Origin: Candidatus Aminicenantota bacterium
Lineage (GTDB): Bacteria > Acidobacteriota > Aminicenantia > UBA2199
Assembly: GCA_026393835.1 (NCBI GenBank)
Contig: JAPKZK010000038.1
Span: 1-64,000 of the forward strand
Direction of reading: 5' to 3'
DNA length: 64,000 nt
Position numbers and translations under genes: made by a program. Positions 1-15,087 of this stretch are shown here, piece by piece. A model generated the notes under the pieces. The model saw only the letters and a program-made list of their open reading frames with translations. It did no database searches and was not told the origin of the DNA. Each line of letters starts with the position of its first letter. Within the stretch, counting starts at the first letter, position 1.

Positions 1-6813
<6,813 letters not shown>

Positions 6814-7244
6814 CTTGTAACTCCAACCAGAGAATTGTTTGTTCCTGCCTTGATTCTTAAGCGCCGCAAATTGGTTTAAATTTGATTAAGCTACCGCCCT
6901 CGTAATGTAAACAGGCTTTTTGAAAGACTATTTTTAAGGTTTTGATTCGGATTTATTGAAACTAATAAACACTTTTAGGCATAAAATAAAATGGTAGCAG
7001 ATTCAAGTGTTTTTTTCAATCGATAATATTGTTGTATTTCATTAATTGAGCCGGAAAACCTTTTATAATAAAAGTTATCTTCGTTTTTATTTAAAATAAT
7101 TTTTATTTAACAAATTTAATATACTTAAATATTTCCTGGAGTGTGCTTAATAAAAGCATTTTAAGACGTCATCGTTTTTTATTTTACTCTATTTTGTTTG
7201 TGAAACAATTTTTGCTATCGGTTTTCGGCTCCCCATTCATTTTT

Positions 7245-7327
7245 CCCCATACTACCGCAATCGCCGAGTAGCCTGTGAGACTCTGACCTTTCCCGGTAAG
7301 CGCAGAAGTGCGCGGAACCCACGAAAA
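7245..7327 (+). ncRNA. Candidate structured RNA (unassigned)
   Basis: This is a GC-rich island in an AT-rich spacer. It can form two hairpins: GAGT (7266-7269) with ACTC (7280-7283), and GCGCA (7300-7304) with TGCGC (7309-7313) around a GAAG loop. The second is extended by GGT/ACC across an AA/GGA internal loop. An A-rich run follows. It does not match the 6S, SRP, tmRNA or common riboswitch consensus I know, so strand and identity are open. Confidence 0.25.
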
Positions 7328-7408
7328 AATATTAATTTCTATCAGGGCCTGGCTGCAGTAATTTAAAGGGTGACAATATGAATTTCAAAAAAAGGTTTGA
7401 CCGCCGGC

Positions 7409-7437
7409 TTTACTTCTGAATTTTTTTGTGCTATAAA
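7409..7437 (+). promoter_or_regulatory. Possible sigma-70 promoter for the 7490 operon
   Basis: TTTACT (7409-7414) and TATAAA (7432-7437) are separated by 17 nt, and the start codon lies 53 nt beyond. The -35 box is weak. Confidence 0.4.
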
Positions 7438-7489
7438 ATATTTTTAGGCAAAGAAATCTAGAAATCAGTGATAAATAAGGAGATCGACC

Positions 7490-8134
7490 ATGAAAAATAC
7501 AATCTTAATCGCGGCGCTGACGATAACGTTGTTTACAGGCAACATTTTTGCGATTCTTTATGTTAATCGCTCCTGTGATGCGTTTAATAGCTGCTCCCCC
7601 GACGTGAATGGCGGCTTCAACCCCTCCATGGGTCAAATGATTATCGAGGGGGCCGGCTATTTCCTGGCCTCTCATGCCGATATGCAGGGTTTCTCGAATA
7701 AGATCGAATTGTCCGAAATAAACGGCGTAAACTACCCGGGATTACAGGAGATTCTCAACAGGGCCATCGCCAACATGGAAAATGCCGCGGGCACATATAA
7801 GAGCCTTATCCGGGCAGCCAAAGAAACTCCCTATAACCAGGCGGTTATCGATAGGCTAGTGAAATTCGATTACCGGGGCTTCATGAAAAAAAACAACCTG
7901 GTGGCCGATGTTTTTATAAAGGTACAGGGTTTCCTGGCCCGGGGCGACGTTACCGGCGCCTATATCAAATTGAAAGCCTCCAAAGACGCTATTATCGCCC
8001 AGTTATATATGATCAAAGCCGCGGTAGACTCAAACCTTTTCCCGGATGTAAACCTGTTGTACCAGGTAAACCAGGCTTACTGCGAAACGCTGTTGTTCGG
8101 GCAATATATCGCCCAGGTATTTAATAACCTCTGA
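7490..8134 (+). CDS. Secreted or membrane-anchored protein of unknown function
   Basis: A 214-residue protein whose first ~22 residues form a hydrophobic signal sequence or anchor (MKNTILIAALTITLFTGNIF). The remainder looks helical and soluble, with cysteines near residues 29, 35 and 198. It is read from ATG 7490 behind the SD-like 'aaggag'. It lies 32 bp before the ABC-2-like membrane protein, so the two are probably co-transcribed, and it may be a periplasmic partner of that protein. I do not recognise the family. Confidence 0.75.
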   Translation: MKNTILIAALTITLFTGNIFAILYVNRSCDAFNSCSPDVNGGFNPSMGQMIIEGAGYFLASHADMQGFSNKIELSEINGVNYPGLQEILNRAIANMENAAGTYKSLIRAAKETPYNQAVIDRLVKFDYRGFMKKNNLVADVFIKVQGFLARGDVTGAYIKLKASKDAIIAQLYMIKAAVDSNLFPDVNLLYQVNQAYCETLLFGQYIAQVFNNL

Positions 8135-8166
8135 TCGACCGGTTATTCAAAGTAAGGAGGCATAGT

Positions 8167-10035
8167 ATGAAACCTAAGAAGCCCTTATATTACCTGGAGT
8201 TTAAAAAACTGTCCTGCTTTTGGAACCTGGCAACACTCTTTATTCTATTCGCCCTGCTGCTGGGGATAGAGCAGCTTGGCATCATTGAATATAAAAAAGA
8301 ATTAAGCGAGATCGAGATTTCGAACAAACTTGAAAAATTGCACGGTGAACAGTTCGAACGATATCAAGCTTACGCCGCGTATGGAATCAAGTTTTATATG
8401 ATGCCTTCGCCATTGAGTTTTATGTCCGGCTTTAAAATATACAGTAACCTGGTTGCCTCCGTGGATCACGGCACCAAATTAAACCTATATGAGACCAGGA
8501 AAGGACCTAATATATTGCCTGATCCTTCCAGTGGGTTTTTGAATTTTGCCGGGCTGCTCCTCATATTCGGCTCACTGCTATCGATGCTGCTGGGAGATTC
8601 GACTTTTAAAAATGACAAGGAATCAAGATTTTTATGCTCCTTGAAAAACTTTGACAGGATGTTTGTGGCGCCAATTGTCTCACGGATAATCTTTATCACA
8701 TCCGCGCTCATACTATTAACCTTAAGTGCGGCATTACTGGCCCGGTTAAACGGCTTAGCCATTCCCGTTCTTTATTTCCTGGCTTTTTTAGGCCTGGCCG
8801 TCCTGGTGATGAATTTCTATTATTTCCTGGGAACGTTTGCCGGGTCGTTAAAAACCAGGAAAAAACGGATCATCACCTTTGTTGGTCTATACTTAACGCT
8901 GACCATTCTTCCCTTAATGGTAATCGTTAACCTGGTAAAAAGCGTCTCCAATACCATCTCGGAATATCAAACAGAGTATGATAAATTAAGGTTCTATATG
9001 GCCATAGAGAGGAACGGCATTAAACGGTTTGGCAATACCAGGACCGGGGAAGAAATAAATCGATTTATAAAGGATTTCATTGCCAATGAATTGAAAATCC
9101 TCGAGGATATGGAGAGTAAGTATAAAAAGGAGCTTCAAGATAAAGTAGGTATGTTCCAGGACTTATCGTGCTTTTTCCCTTCGCTGTTTTATTTGTCCTC
9201 GGCAAATGAAATAAGCGGGGGCGGCTATAAAAGTTTCTTTGACTTTTATGGATTTATCGAAAAAATGAAAAACGGGTTCATCAAGTTCTTTTTCGATAAG
9301 GAATATTTTTCAAAGTCCGATTCGGAAAAGGTAGAGTCCTTTATCAAAGGGGACAGCAATATTTTCTATTGCCAACCCGGCCTTCCGCCGAAATTCCTGC
9401 TTGGGATATTCCTTACCTTACTATATACGACCATCCTTGGCTTTTTCACCTACCGGAATACCCGCCGGAGAGTTTTCCCTATAAACGAAAAAATGGAAAA
9501 TGAAGATGATTTTTATGTGGAAATCGCCAGGGGAAACAACAACATCCTGTTTACCGACTCGGAATTACTCAAATCAAAACTGTACAACCACCTCTCGGGA
9601 AAAGAGACGCTAAAAGGCGAGATTGCCATTATTCCCGGGATAGAGTCTGAAACCGGCGGCGCAGCGGAATTTACCTATATCCCCGGCCCGGAAGCTTTCG
9701 CCGGCCTATCTCCCACAGCCCTGCATTGTTTCTTATTCGGCGCGAAACCGGAAAAAAACATGGATACCTGGGATATCCTGCTCAAATTCCTGCTGACCCA
9801 AAAAATCGTCATCCTGGACCAATTCATAAAAGGGACTGAGCCTAAAAGGGTAAAAGAACTGGCCGTGTGGCTGAGTCAAACCCAACTGCACTGTCTTATT
9901 ATCACCAACGACTACTACATGGCAAAGGACCTGGTCAAAGACAAACACCAATTGTTTATCGAAAAAAACGATCCCACCGGTAAAATGCTGAAAGAGCAGG
10001 TGGAAAAAGGATTGTATATCCACCAGGGAGTTTAA
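8167..10035 (+). CDS. ABC-2-type membrane protein with a degenerate ATPase-like C-terminal domain
   Basis: 622 residues preceded by a strong 'aaggagg' SD. The N-terminal half resembles ABC-2 permeases. It has a membrane helix near 20-38, a large extracytoplasmic loop, and a cluster of helices at ~120-145, 170-220 and 235-260. A second long loop follows, then another helix near 412-430. The last ~190 residues are soluble. They contain KIVILDQFIKG followed by a D-loop-like segment and HCLIITND, which read like the Walker B and H-loop part of an ABC ATPase. No Walker A is visible. It is therefore a fused, probably inactive ATPase-like module on a permease. The substrate is unknown; export is possible given the neighbouring NRPS-PKS gene. 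Confidence 0.65.
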   Translation: MKPKKPLYYLEFKKLSCFWNLATLFILFALLLGIEQLGIIEYKKELSEIEISNKLEKLHGEQFERYQAYAAYGIKFYMMPSPLSFMSGFKIYSNLVASVDHGTKLNLYETRKGPNILPDPSSGFLNFAGLLLIFGSLLSMLLGDSTFKNDKESRFLCSLKNFDRMFVAPIVSRIIFITSALILLTLSAALLARLNGLAIPVLYFLAFLGLAVLVMNFYYFLGTFAGSLKTRKKRIITFVGLYLTLTILPLMVIVNLVKSVSNTISEYQTEYDKLRFYMAIERNGIKRFGNTRTGEEINRFIKDFIANELKILEDMESKYKKELQDKVGMFQDLSCFFPSLFYLSSANEISGGGYKSFFDFYGFIEKMKNGFIKFFFDKEYFSKSDSEKVESFIKGDSNIFYCQPGLPPKFLLGIFLTLLYTTILGFFTYRNTRRRVFPINEKMENEDDFYVEIARGNNNILFTDSELLKSKLYNHLSGKETLKGEIAIIPGIESETGGAAEFTYIPGPEAFAGLSPTALHCFLFGAKPEKNMDTWDILLKFLLTQKIVILDQFIKGTEPKRVKELAVWLSQTQLHCLIITNDYYMAKDLVKDKHQLFIEKNDPTGKMLKEQVEKGLYIHQGV

Positions 10036-10036
10036 T

Positions 10037-10495
10037 ATGGAAGCCCTCGACGAAAAGGAAAAACAGGAACTGGTGGACTTTGGGAACCGGGTAAAAGAGT
10101 TAAGAAGGCATTTTCATTTATCCCAGAAAGAGTTTGGCGATGCGCTTGGGTTGTCGGCCAGTTTTATTTCGGAGGTGGAAGCGGCGAAAACAAAGCCCGG
10201 GTATGAGTTTTTCAAGAATCTCACGCTGATTTACAATGTGAATCCCAATTACCTGCACAAAGGGGAGGGGGAGTTTTTTTTGACCAAAACAGGGGCGGCG
10301 GAATCCGAACCGCTGCCGGATTGCGGCGCTAACAGCGACATTGTCGCAGAGATGCTGTGGTATTTCAAACGATCGGAGATTGTCAAGCTTTCGGTTTTGC
10401 AGTTTTATAAGACCTTTTTATACGATCGGAAAAGCATGATCGCCGAAGAATTGGAAGAGTATGAAAAGAAAAAAGAGAAAACTGGAGGCACTTAG
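10037..10495 (+). CDS. XRE-family transcriptional regulator
   Basis: A 152-residue DNA-binding protein with an HTH_3 (Cro/C1) domain at ~13-70; LSQKEFGDALGLSASFISEVE is the helix-turn-helix. The C-terminal half is probably a dimerisation or effector region. ATG 10037 lies one base after the stop of the permease, so it is co-transcribed and likely regulates this small operon. The C-terminal charged tail (EEYEKKKEKTGG) ends where the dispersed repeats begin. Confidence 0.88.
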   Translation: MEALDEKEKQELVDFGNRVKELRRHFHLSQKEFGDALGLSASFISEVEAAKTKPGYEFFKNLTLIYNVNPNYLHKGEGEFFLTKTGAAESEPLPDCGANSDIVAEMLWYFKRSEIVKLSVLQFYKTFLYDRKSMIAEELEEYEKKKEKTGGT

Positions 10496-11065
10496 GGAAT
10501 CGCCCTTTTCTCTTAGCCACTTAGCCACGGACGAACACGGACAGGGAAAGAATAAATTCGAAATCCGAAGCACGAAATTTGAGACAAATTCAAAAGCAAG
10601 CCCACGAATTACACGAATTTTCACGAATGTTTTTTGTTCACAGATTACGCTGATTATCACAGATTACAGGAGGTTTTTTCTTCTCTTCTTCTCTTCTCCT
10701 CCTCTTCTCTTCTGCTTTATCCGCTCTTCCGCTCTTCCTTTTTCCCTGATCCCCGACTCCCGATCCCTGATCCCTCTTTTTTCATCATTCATCATTCAGC
10801 ATTCATCATTCATCATTCATCATTCTATTCAAATTTTGCCCCCCCTATTGCCGCAGGAGTTTTTTGTTTTTCTCTTAGCCACGGACGAACACGGACAGAC
10901 ATGGAGTGGGTTAATGGCTTCCGGCAAGATTCTTGCTTCGATTTTTTATGAACGATACAGAAAAGACCAAAATGAACCTCTGCCATGTCCGGATTAAAAC
11001 CCATGTGAAAGCTTTTTTTTTTGCCGGAATTGTGCTATATTGGGAAATGAAAATGAAGGTACCGC
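10496..11065. repeat. Gene-free stretch filled with several dispersed repeat families
   Basis: No supported gene. In order it holds 'gccacggacgaacacggac' (10520-10545), 'cacgaattacacgaatttt' (10601-10628), 'cacagattacgctgattatc' (10638-10667), repeated 'tcttc' and 'gatccc' tracts, and tandem 'attcatc' units (10785-10825). A second 'gccacggacgaacacggac' copy lies at 10876-10897. The apparent ORFs here are translations of these repeats. 11015-11060 probably holds the promoter for the next gene. Confidence 0.8.
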
Positions 11066-11440
11066 ATGGATAAGAAAATTTTATTAATTGTGGATGACGA
11101 AAAAGCATATGCCAGGTCCCTGGCGTTTGCTTTGAAAAGAGACTTTGAGACCATAACCGCTTCGTCTCTCGATGAAGCGCTCAACCGTCTTAAAGAAGGA
11201 AATATCCGCGCTGCTCTTCTTGACGTACGCCTGGATGAAAATGACGTGTCCAATAAAGATGGCTTGCGCATTCTTGAATGGATTAACCAAAATTGCCCTG
11301 TGGTTCAAGCTTTTGTGATGACCTCTTATAAGGATGAGGGCTACAGGGAAGAAGCACTGCAACTGGGGGCCCAATATTTTTTCGAAAAACCCATCGATAT
11401 TCTCCGGATGAGAGCTATTTTAAAAGAAAAAATGGATTGA
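11066..11440 (+). CDS. CheY-like single-domain response regulator
   Basis: A 124-residue stand-alone receiver domain. It has the acidic pair in LLIVDDEKAYA near residues 10-12, the phospho-acceptor Asp in AALLDVRLDE near residue 53, Thr in FVMTSYKDEG and Lys in YFFEKP. It opens the transporter operon, 44 bp before livH. Its N-terminal half resembles the receiver of the sigma-54 regulator at 24099 (DDxKxYAxxLAxxxKxxFET), so the two may share an upstream kinase. Having no output domain, it could act as a phosphate sink or bind a protein partner. Confidence 0.9.
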   Translation: MDKKILLIVDDEKAYARSLAFALKRDFETITASSLDEALNRLKEGNIRAALLDVRLDENDVSNKDGLRILEWINQNCPVVQAFVMTSYKDEGYREEALQLGAQYFFEKPIDILRMRAILKEKMD

Positions 11441-11484
11441 GAAATGAAAAGAGAAAACTGGCATAGGAATTGCTGGGAGTATAG

Positions 11485-12354
11485 ATGCTTTTACAACTGT
11501 TGATAAACGGATTGGTCAAGGGCGCATTAATTGCCCTGGCAGGCCTCGCTTTTGCTCTCTATTACAATACTACACGCATTTTCCACATCGCTTTCGCGGG
11601 TTTATATACGCTGGCCGGTTATTTTTTTCTATCTTTTTTTCTCCTATTTAATAAGGAGTGGCTCCCGGCATTTATTCTTACCGCCGCCGCCATCATGCTG
11701 GCCGGCGCACTGTTAGAATTAGCAGTATATCAACCCCTTTCCCGCCGGCACTCTTCACTGAACATCATCCTGATCGCATCCATCGGCATGATGATCATCA
11801 TTATCAATCTAATCGCCATGTTCTATGGGAACGAGGTTAAAATTATCTTTTCCGGGATTGCCGAATCCATCGAAATCGGCGATTTAATCATCACGTTCCC
11901 CCAGGTATGGCAATTTACCATTTCCCTGCTGGCAATCGTTGCCACCTTAATTTTCCTGAAAGCCACTAAGTGGGGCAAAATGATCCGCGCTATCCGGGAT
12001 GATGAATCCCTGGCAATGGCGCTGGGTATTAATATTTGGAAAAACCGGGTTACTTTAATCGCAGCCAGCGCATTCCTGGCGGCGCTGCCCGCTGTCCTGG
12101 TTTCCGTGGATGTGGGTATGGACCCTTATGTGGGCATGCCGGTTTTGCTTTCCGCGGTGGTGGCGTTAATTGTCGGCGGCGTAGGCCGCTTTGAAGGTCC
12201 GGTGTTGGGCGGTTTTCTCCTGGGTATACTCCAGGCCCTGGTGGTCTGGAAGTTCTCCACGCGCTGGGTGGAAGCCATTACTTTCGCAGTGTTGATCGTT
12301 TTTCTTATTTTCAGACCCCAGGGAATCCTGGGTGAACAAAAAAGAGAGGTTTAA
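11485..12354 (+). CDS. livH: Branched-chain amino acid-type ABC transporter permease LivH
   Basis: A 289-residue inner-membrane permease with about eight hydrophobic helices. It shows the family features: an N-terminal LLQLLINGLVKGALIALAGL, the cytoplasmic coupling segment KMIRAIRDDESLAMALGI, and the C-terminal GGVGRFEGPVLGGFLLG. It forms the transmembrane channel with LivM and is energised by LivG and LivF. The same family also transports urea or other amides, so the substrate is not fixed by this gene. Start ATG 11485 lies behind 'gggag'. Confidence 0.9.
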   Translation: MLLQLLINGLVKGALIALAGLAFALYYNTTRIFHIAFAGLYTLAGYFFLSFFLLFNKEWLPAFILTAAAIMLAGALLELAVYQPLSRRHSSLNIILIASIGMMIIIINLIAMFYGNEVKIIFSGIAESIEIGDLIITFPQVWQFTISLLAIVATLIFLKATKWGKMIRAIRDDESLAMALGINIWKNRVTLIAASAFLAALPAVLVSVDVGMDPYVGMPVLLSAVVALIVGGVGRFEGPVLGGFLLGILQALVVWKFSTRWVEAITFAVLIVFLIFRPQGILGEQKREV

Positions 12355-12375
12355 AAGTGGATAAAGAGTTACATT

Positions 12376-12475
12376 CACCGCAGAGGTCGCAGAGAGCGCA
12401 GAGAAAAAACTTAATAAAACCTCAGCGTCCTCAGCGTTCTCCGCGGTTAAACAAAAACAAAGCAGGTGAAATGTG
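12376..12475. repeat. 'accgcagag' palindromic repeat forming the livM leader
   Basis: A forward arm (caccgcagaggtcgcagag), an A/T-rich spacer and an inverted arm (ctccgcggt) are followed by 'agcaggtgaaatgtgaa'. This tail supplies the ribosome-binding site and GTG start of livM. The same tail recurs in the array at 14649-15085. Confidence 0.85.
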
Positions 12476-13345
12476 AATTACGTACTCCATATTATGATTA
12501 TGATCAACATCTACATCATTCTCACCCTCGGTCTGAACCTGCTGGTAGGATACTCGAATCTTCTCTCTATTTCCCACGCCGCTTTTTACGGTATCGGCGC
12601 TTACCTGTCGGTCCTGGCATTAATGACCTTCAAATTCACTTTGATTCCTTCTATCGCATTTGCTGCCACGGGTACGGCCGTGTTGGCCTATTTTATCGGG
12701 AAGGTTTCCATTCGTTTAAAAGGAGACTATTTTGTACTGGTCACCCTGGGGTTCCAGATGATCGTGTTTGCCATTCTTTATAATTGGGTCAGTGTGACTC
12801 GCGGTCCCTACGGCATCCCCGGCATCCCCTCTCCTAAACTCATCGGCTCGATTGAAATCAAAGGCATCGGCGGTTTCCTGGCCCTAAGCAGCGTTTTAGT
12901 CGCTTTGATTATCATACTCTATTATCGCATTATTCAATCACCTTTCGGGCGAATTTTAAAGGGAATTCGAGATGATGAAATCGGCGTGTTATCCCTGGGT
13001 AGGGATGTCACCTCGTTCAAAATCCGCGCTTTTGTGATCGGCAGTTCCATGGCCGCCGTTTCCGGGTTCCTTTTCGCTTCGTATGTTTCGTATATAGACC
13101 CCACCAGTTTTACACTGGATGAATCCATTTTTATCGTATCTGCTGTATTGATCGGCGGCGCAGGTACAATCAGGGGTTCTATTGCCGGGGCCATTTTTGT
13201 GGTGGTCCTGCCTGAAGCGCTGCGGTTCCTGGGAATGCCGGACGCCATCGCCGCAAACATGCGACAGATCATCTACGGACTGTTATTGGTCATCCTCATG
13301 ATGTTCAGACCCAAAGGAATATGGGGGGATTATGAAATTCAATAA
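12473..13345 (+). CDS. livM: Branched-chain amino acid-type ABC transporter permease LivM
   Basis: A 290-residue permease with about eight membrane helices. Family signatures are LGLNLLVGYSNLLSISHAAFYGIGAY near the N-terminus, the coupling loop GRILKGIRDDEIGVLSLG and the C-terminal GGAGTIRGSIAGA. The start is GTG 12473 ('aggtgaaat GTG'); the overlapping ATG at 12471 is followed at once by a stop. The start region lies in a dispersed repeat copied elsewhere in the operon. The 3' end overlaps livG by 14 bp, indicating translational coupling. Confidence 0.9.
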   Translation: MNYVLHIMIMINIYIILTLGLNLLVGYSNLLSISHAAFYGIGAYLSVLALMTFKFTLIPSIAFAATGTAVLAYFIGKVSIRLKGDYFVLVTLGFQMIVFAILYNWVSVTRGPYGIPGIPSPKLIGSIEIKGIGGFLALSSVLVALIIILYYRIIQSPFGRILKGIRDDEIGVLSLGRDVTSFKIRAFVIGSSMAAVSGFLFASYVSYIDPTSFTLDESIFIVSAVLIGGAGTIRGSIAGAIFVVVLPEALRFLGMPDAIAANMRQIIYGLLLVILMMFRPKGIWGDYEIQ

Positions 13346-14153
13346 TGAGAATAATCTTGCCCTGGCTGTCGATGGAGTTAGTAAATATTTTGGCAATAAG
13401 AAACCGGATGGGTTCATGGCGCTGAACGATGTGGATATGGAGATCGGAAAAAACAAAATCACAGCCATAATCGGTTCCAATGGCGCTGGCAAGACCACAC
13501 TATTTAATATTATCTCCGGGTTCTTGAGGCCCGATACCGGTCAAATCATCTATCAGCCAAATGGCAACGCTTATGTGCTCAATCAACTGCCCGCCCACCG
13601 TATTGGTAGACTGGGAGTGGGCAGGCTTTTCCAGGACAGCCATCTATTTCCCAACCTCAGCATTATGGATAATATGATAATCGCAGGTAAGGTGTCTTCA
13701 ACCGAGGGCCTGCTGAATTCCATTTTAAAACGCGCCGCTGTAAAAACAGAAAATAAAGAACGGGAAGAGCAAGCGTTAAATCTCTTCAAAACTGTTTTCG
13801 GAGAAGAGGATGACCCTTTTTCCAATCGAAAAGATCACTATGCCAATACGCTTTCATTTGGGCAGCAGAGGCTCCTGGCCATACTTCGTTTATTCATCGG
13901 GCAATATGAACTGCTGCTGTTGGATGAACCTACCGCAGGGGTGAATGTCGAGGTTATTAAGAAGATGGTGGAAATCATTAAAGGCATGCCCCAAAAAGGG
14001 TATACGGTTCTTTTAATCGAACATAATTGGGAATTTGTTTTGGAAGTGGCGGATTTCTGTTATTTCCTGGATGAAGGTGAAGTGGCGGCTTTCGGTACGC
14101 CCGCGGATGTACTTGGTAATCGTAAAGTCCGGGAGAGGTATTTAGGGAGATAA
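13332..14153 (+). CDS. livG: ABC transporter ATPase LivG
   Basis: A 273-residue cytoplasmic ATPase. It has Walker A GSNGAGKTT near residue 53, Q-loop GRLFQDS, signature LSFGQQ, Walker B LLLLDEPTAG and H-loop LLIEHN. The signature reads LSFGQ rather than LSGGQ. With LivF it powers the LivHM permease. It overlaps livM at its start and shares its stop region with the next ORF at 14153. Confidence 0.92.
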   Translation: MKFNNENNLALAVDGVSKYFGNKKPDGFMALNDVDMEIGKNKITAIIGSNGAGKTTLFNIISGFLRPDTGQIIYQPNGNAYVLNQLPAHRIGRLGVGRLFQDSHLFPNLSIMDNMIIAGKVSSTEGLLNSILKRAAVKTENKEREEQALNLFKTVFGEEDDPFSNRKDHYANTLSFGQQRLLAILRLFIGQYELLLLDEPTAGVNVEVIKKMVEIIKGMPQKGYTVLLIEHNWEFVLEVADFCYFLDEGEVAAFGTPADVLGNRKVRERYLGR

Positions 14154-14638
14154 TGAATGGGTTTTTCACCGCAGAGAACGCAGAGGGCGCAGAGGATGTA
14201 AAAATGATTGTAAAACTGGAGTTGAATGAATTGACTGATAAAATCATAGGCAGTGCAATTGAAGTTCATCGCGAATTGGGACCGGGACTCCTGGAGTCGG
14301 CTTATGAGGCTTGTCTATTTTTTGAATTGGCGCAAGCCGGTTTGAAAGTTGAGCGACAAAAAGCGCTGCCTGTTTATTATAAAAGTATCAGGATTGATTG
14401 TGGTTACCGATTGGATTTACTAGTGGAAGACCAAATTATAGTTGAATTGAAATCAATAGAAGCCCTATTACCGATTCATAAAGCCCAATTGATTTCATAT
14501 TTAAGGATGTCCGGCTGCAGCGTGGGGTTATTAATTAACTTTAATGTCGCCCTTTTAAAAGATGGATTGCAAAGAATTGTAAATCAATTTCAGGAACCGC
14601 AGAGAGTGCAGAGGTTGCAAAGGTTAAAAAATGATTGA
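14153..14638 (+). CDS. GxxExxY family protein (PDDEXK_3-like) with repeat-encoded ends
   Basis: The 161-residue frame contains the family core from residue 18 (ATG 14204). The motif is in GPGLLESAYEACL (G-L-L-E-S-A-Y). A nuclease-like D...E-x-K pattern follows in RLDLLVEDQIIVELKSIE. The family is classed with PD-(D/E)XK nucleases, and its role is unknown. The first 17 residues (FFTAENAEGAED) and the last ~17 (EPQRVQRLQRLK) are translations of the 'accgcagag' repeat, so the gene is bounded by repeat on both sides. It sits between livG and livF, where no such gene belongs, and ATG 14204 may be the true start. Confidence 0.85.
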   Translation: MNGFFTAENAEGAEDVKMIVKLELNELTDKIIGSAIEVHRELGPGLLESAYEACLFFELAQAGLKVERQKALPVYYKSIRIDCGYRLDLLVEDQIIVELKSIEALLPIHKAQLISYLRMSGCSVGLLINFNVALLKDGLQRIVNQFQEPQRVQRLQRLKND

Positions 14639-14648
14639 GAAACAAGTG

Positions 14649-15085
14649 TTCACCGCAGAGAGCACAGAGTGCGCAGAGAAAAAAATAATAACCTCTCCGC
14701 GCCCTCCGCGTCCTCAGCGGTTAAACAGAGCAGGTGAAATGTGAATAGAGGAATAGGTTTGAGTTTACCGCAGAGGTCGCAGAGTGCGCAGAGAAAAGAC
14801 ATAAAAAAACCTCTGTGTCCTCTGTGTTCTCAGCGGTTAAACAAAACCCAAGCAGGTGAAATGTGAATAGAGGAATAGGTTTGAGTTTATCACAGAGGTC
14901 GCAGAGCGCACAGAGAAAAAAGTCTATAAATCCTCCGCGTCCTCCGTGTCCTCTGCGGTGAACAAAAGCAAAGTAGGTGAAATGTGATAATAGAAATAAC
15001 TTTGAGTTTACCACAGAGGTCGCAGAGTGCGCAGAGTAAAAACACAATAAAAAACTCCGCGTCCTCAGCGTTCTCTGCGGTGTAA
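14649..15085. repeat. Tandem array of four ~120-bp 'accgcagag' palindromic units
   Basis: Units begin near 14649, 14764, 14885 and 15006. Each has a forward arm of 'cgcagag' steps about 9 bp apart, an A-rich spacer and an inverted arm ending 'ctgcggt' or 'cagcggt'. The first three continue with 'aggtgaaatgtgaatagagg' or a close variant, a copy of the livM leader and start. No supported gene lies in this stretch; the fourth unit ends 3 bp before the livF start codon. Confidence 0.9.
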
Positions 15086-15087
15086 TT

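Larger units (their letters stand above)
6814..7489. other. AT-rich intergenic region
   Basis: This is the divergent region between the NRPS-PKS gene (minus) and the gene at 7490 (plus). It contains no convincing ORF. Most of it is very A/T rich except for a GC-rich structured stretch at 7245-7327. Promoters for both flanking genes are expected here. Confidence 0.7.

Noticed and set aside
7245..7327. 6S RNA, SRP RNA or cobalamin riboswitch
   Set aside because: Looked for the conserved cores of these on both strands and did not find them.
10461..10997. 178-codon plus-strand frame
   Set aside because: It consists of translated dispersed repeats, with low complexity and an implausible composition.
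14721..15047. 108-codon minus-strand frame
   Set aside because: It is a translation of the palindromic repeat array, with no SD or domain.
14649..15085. CRISPR-like array
   Set aside because: Units are ~120-bp palindromes with conserved, not unique, spacer parts, and no cas genes are present.
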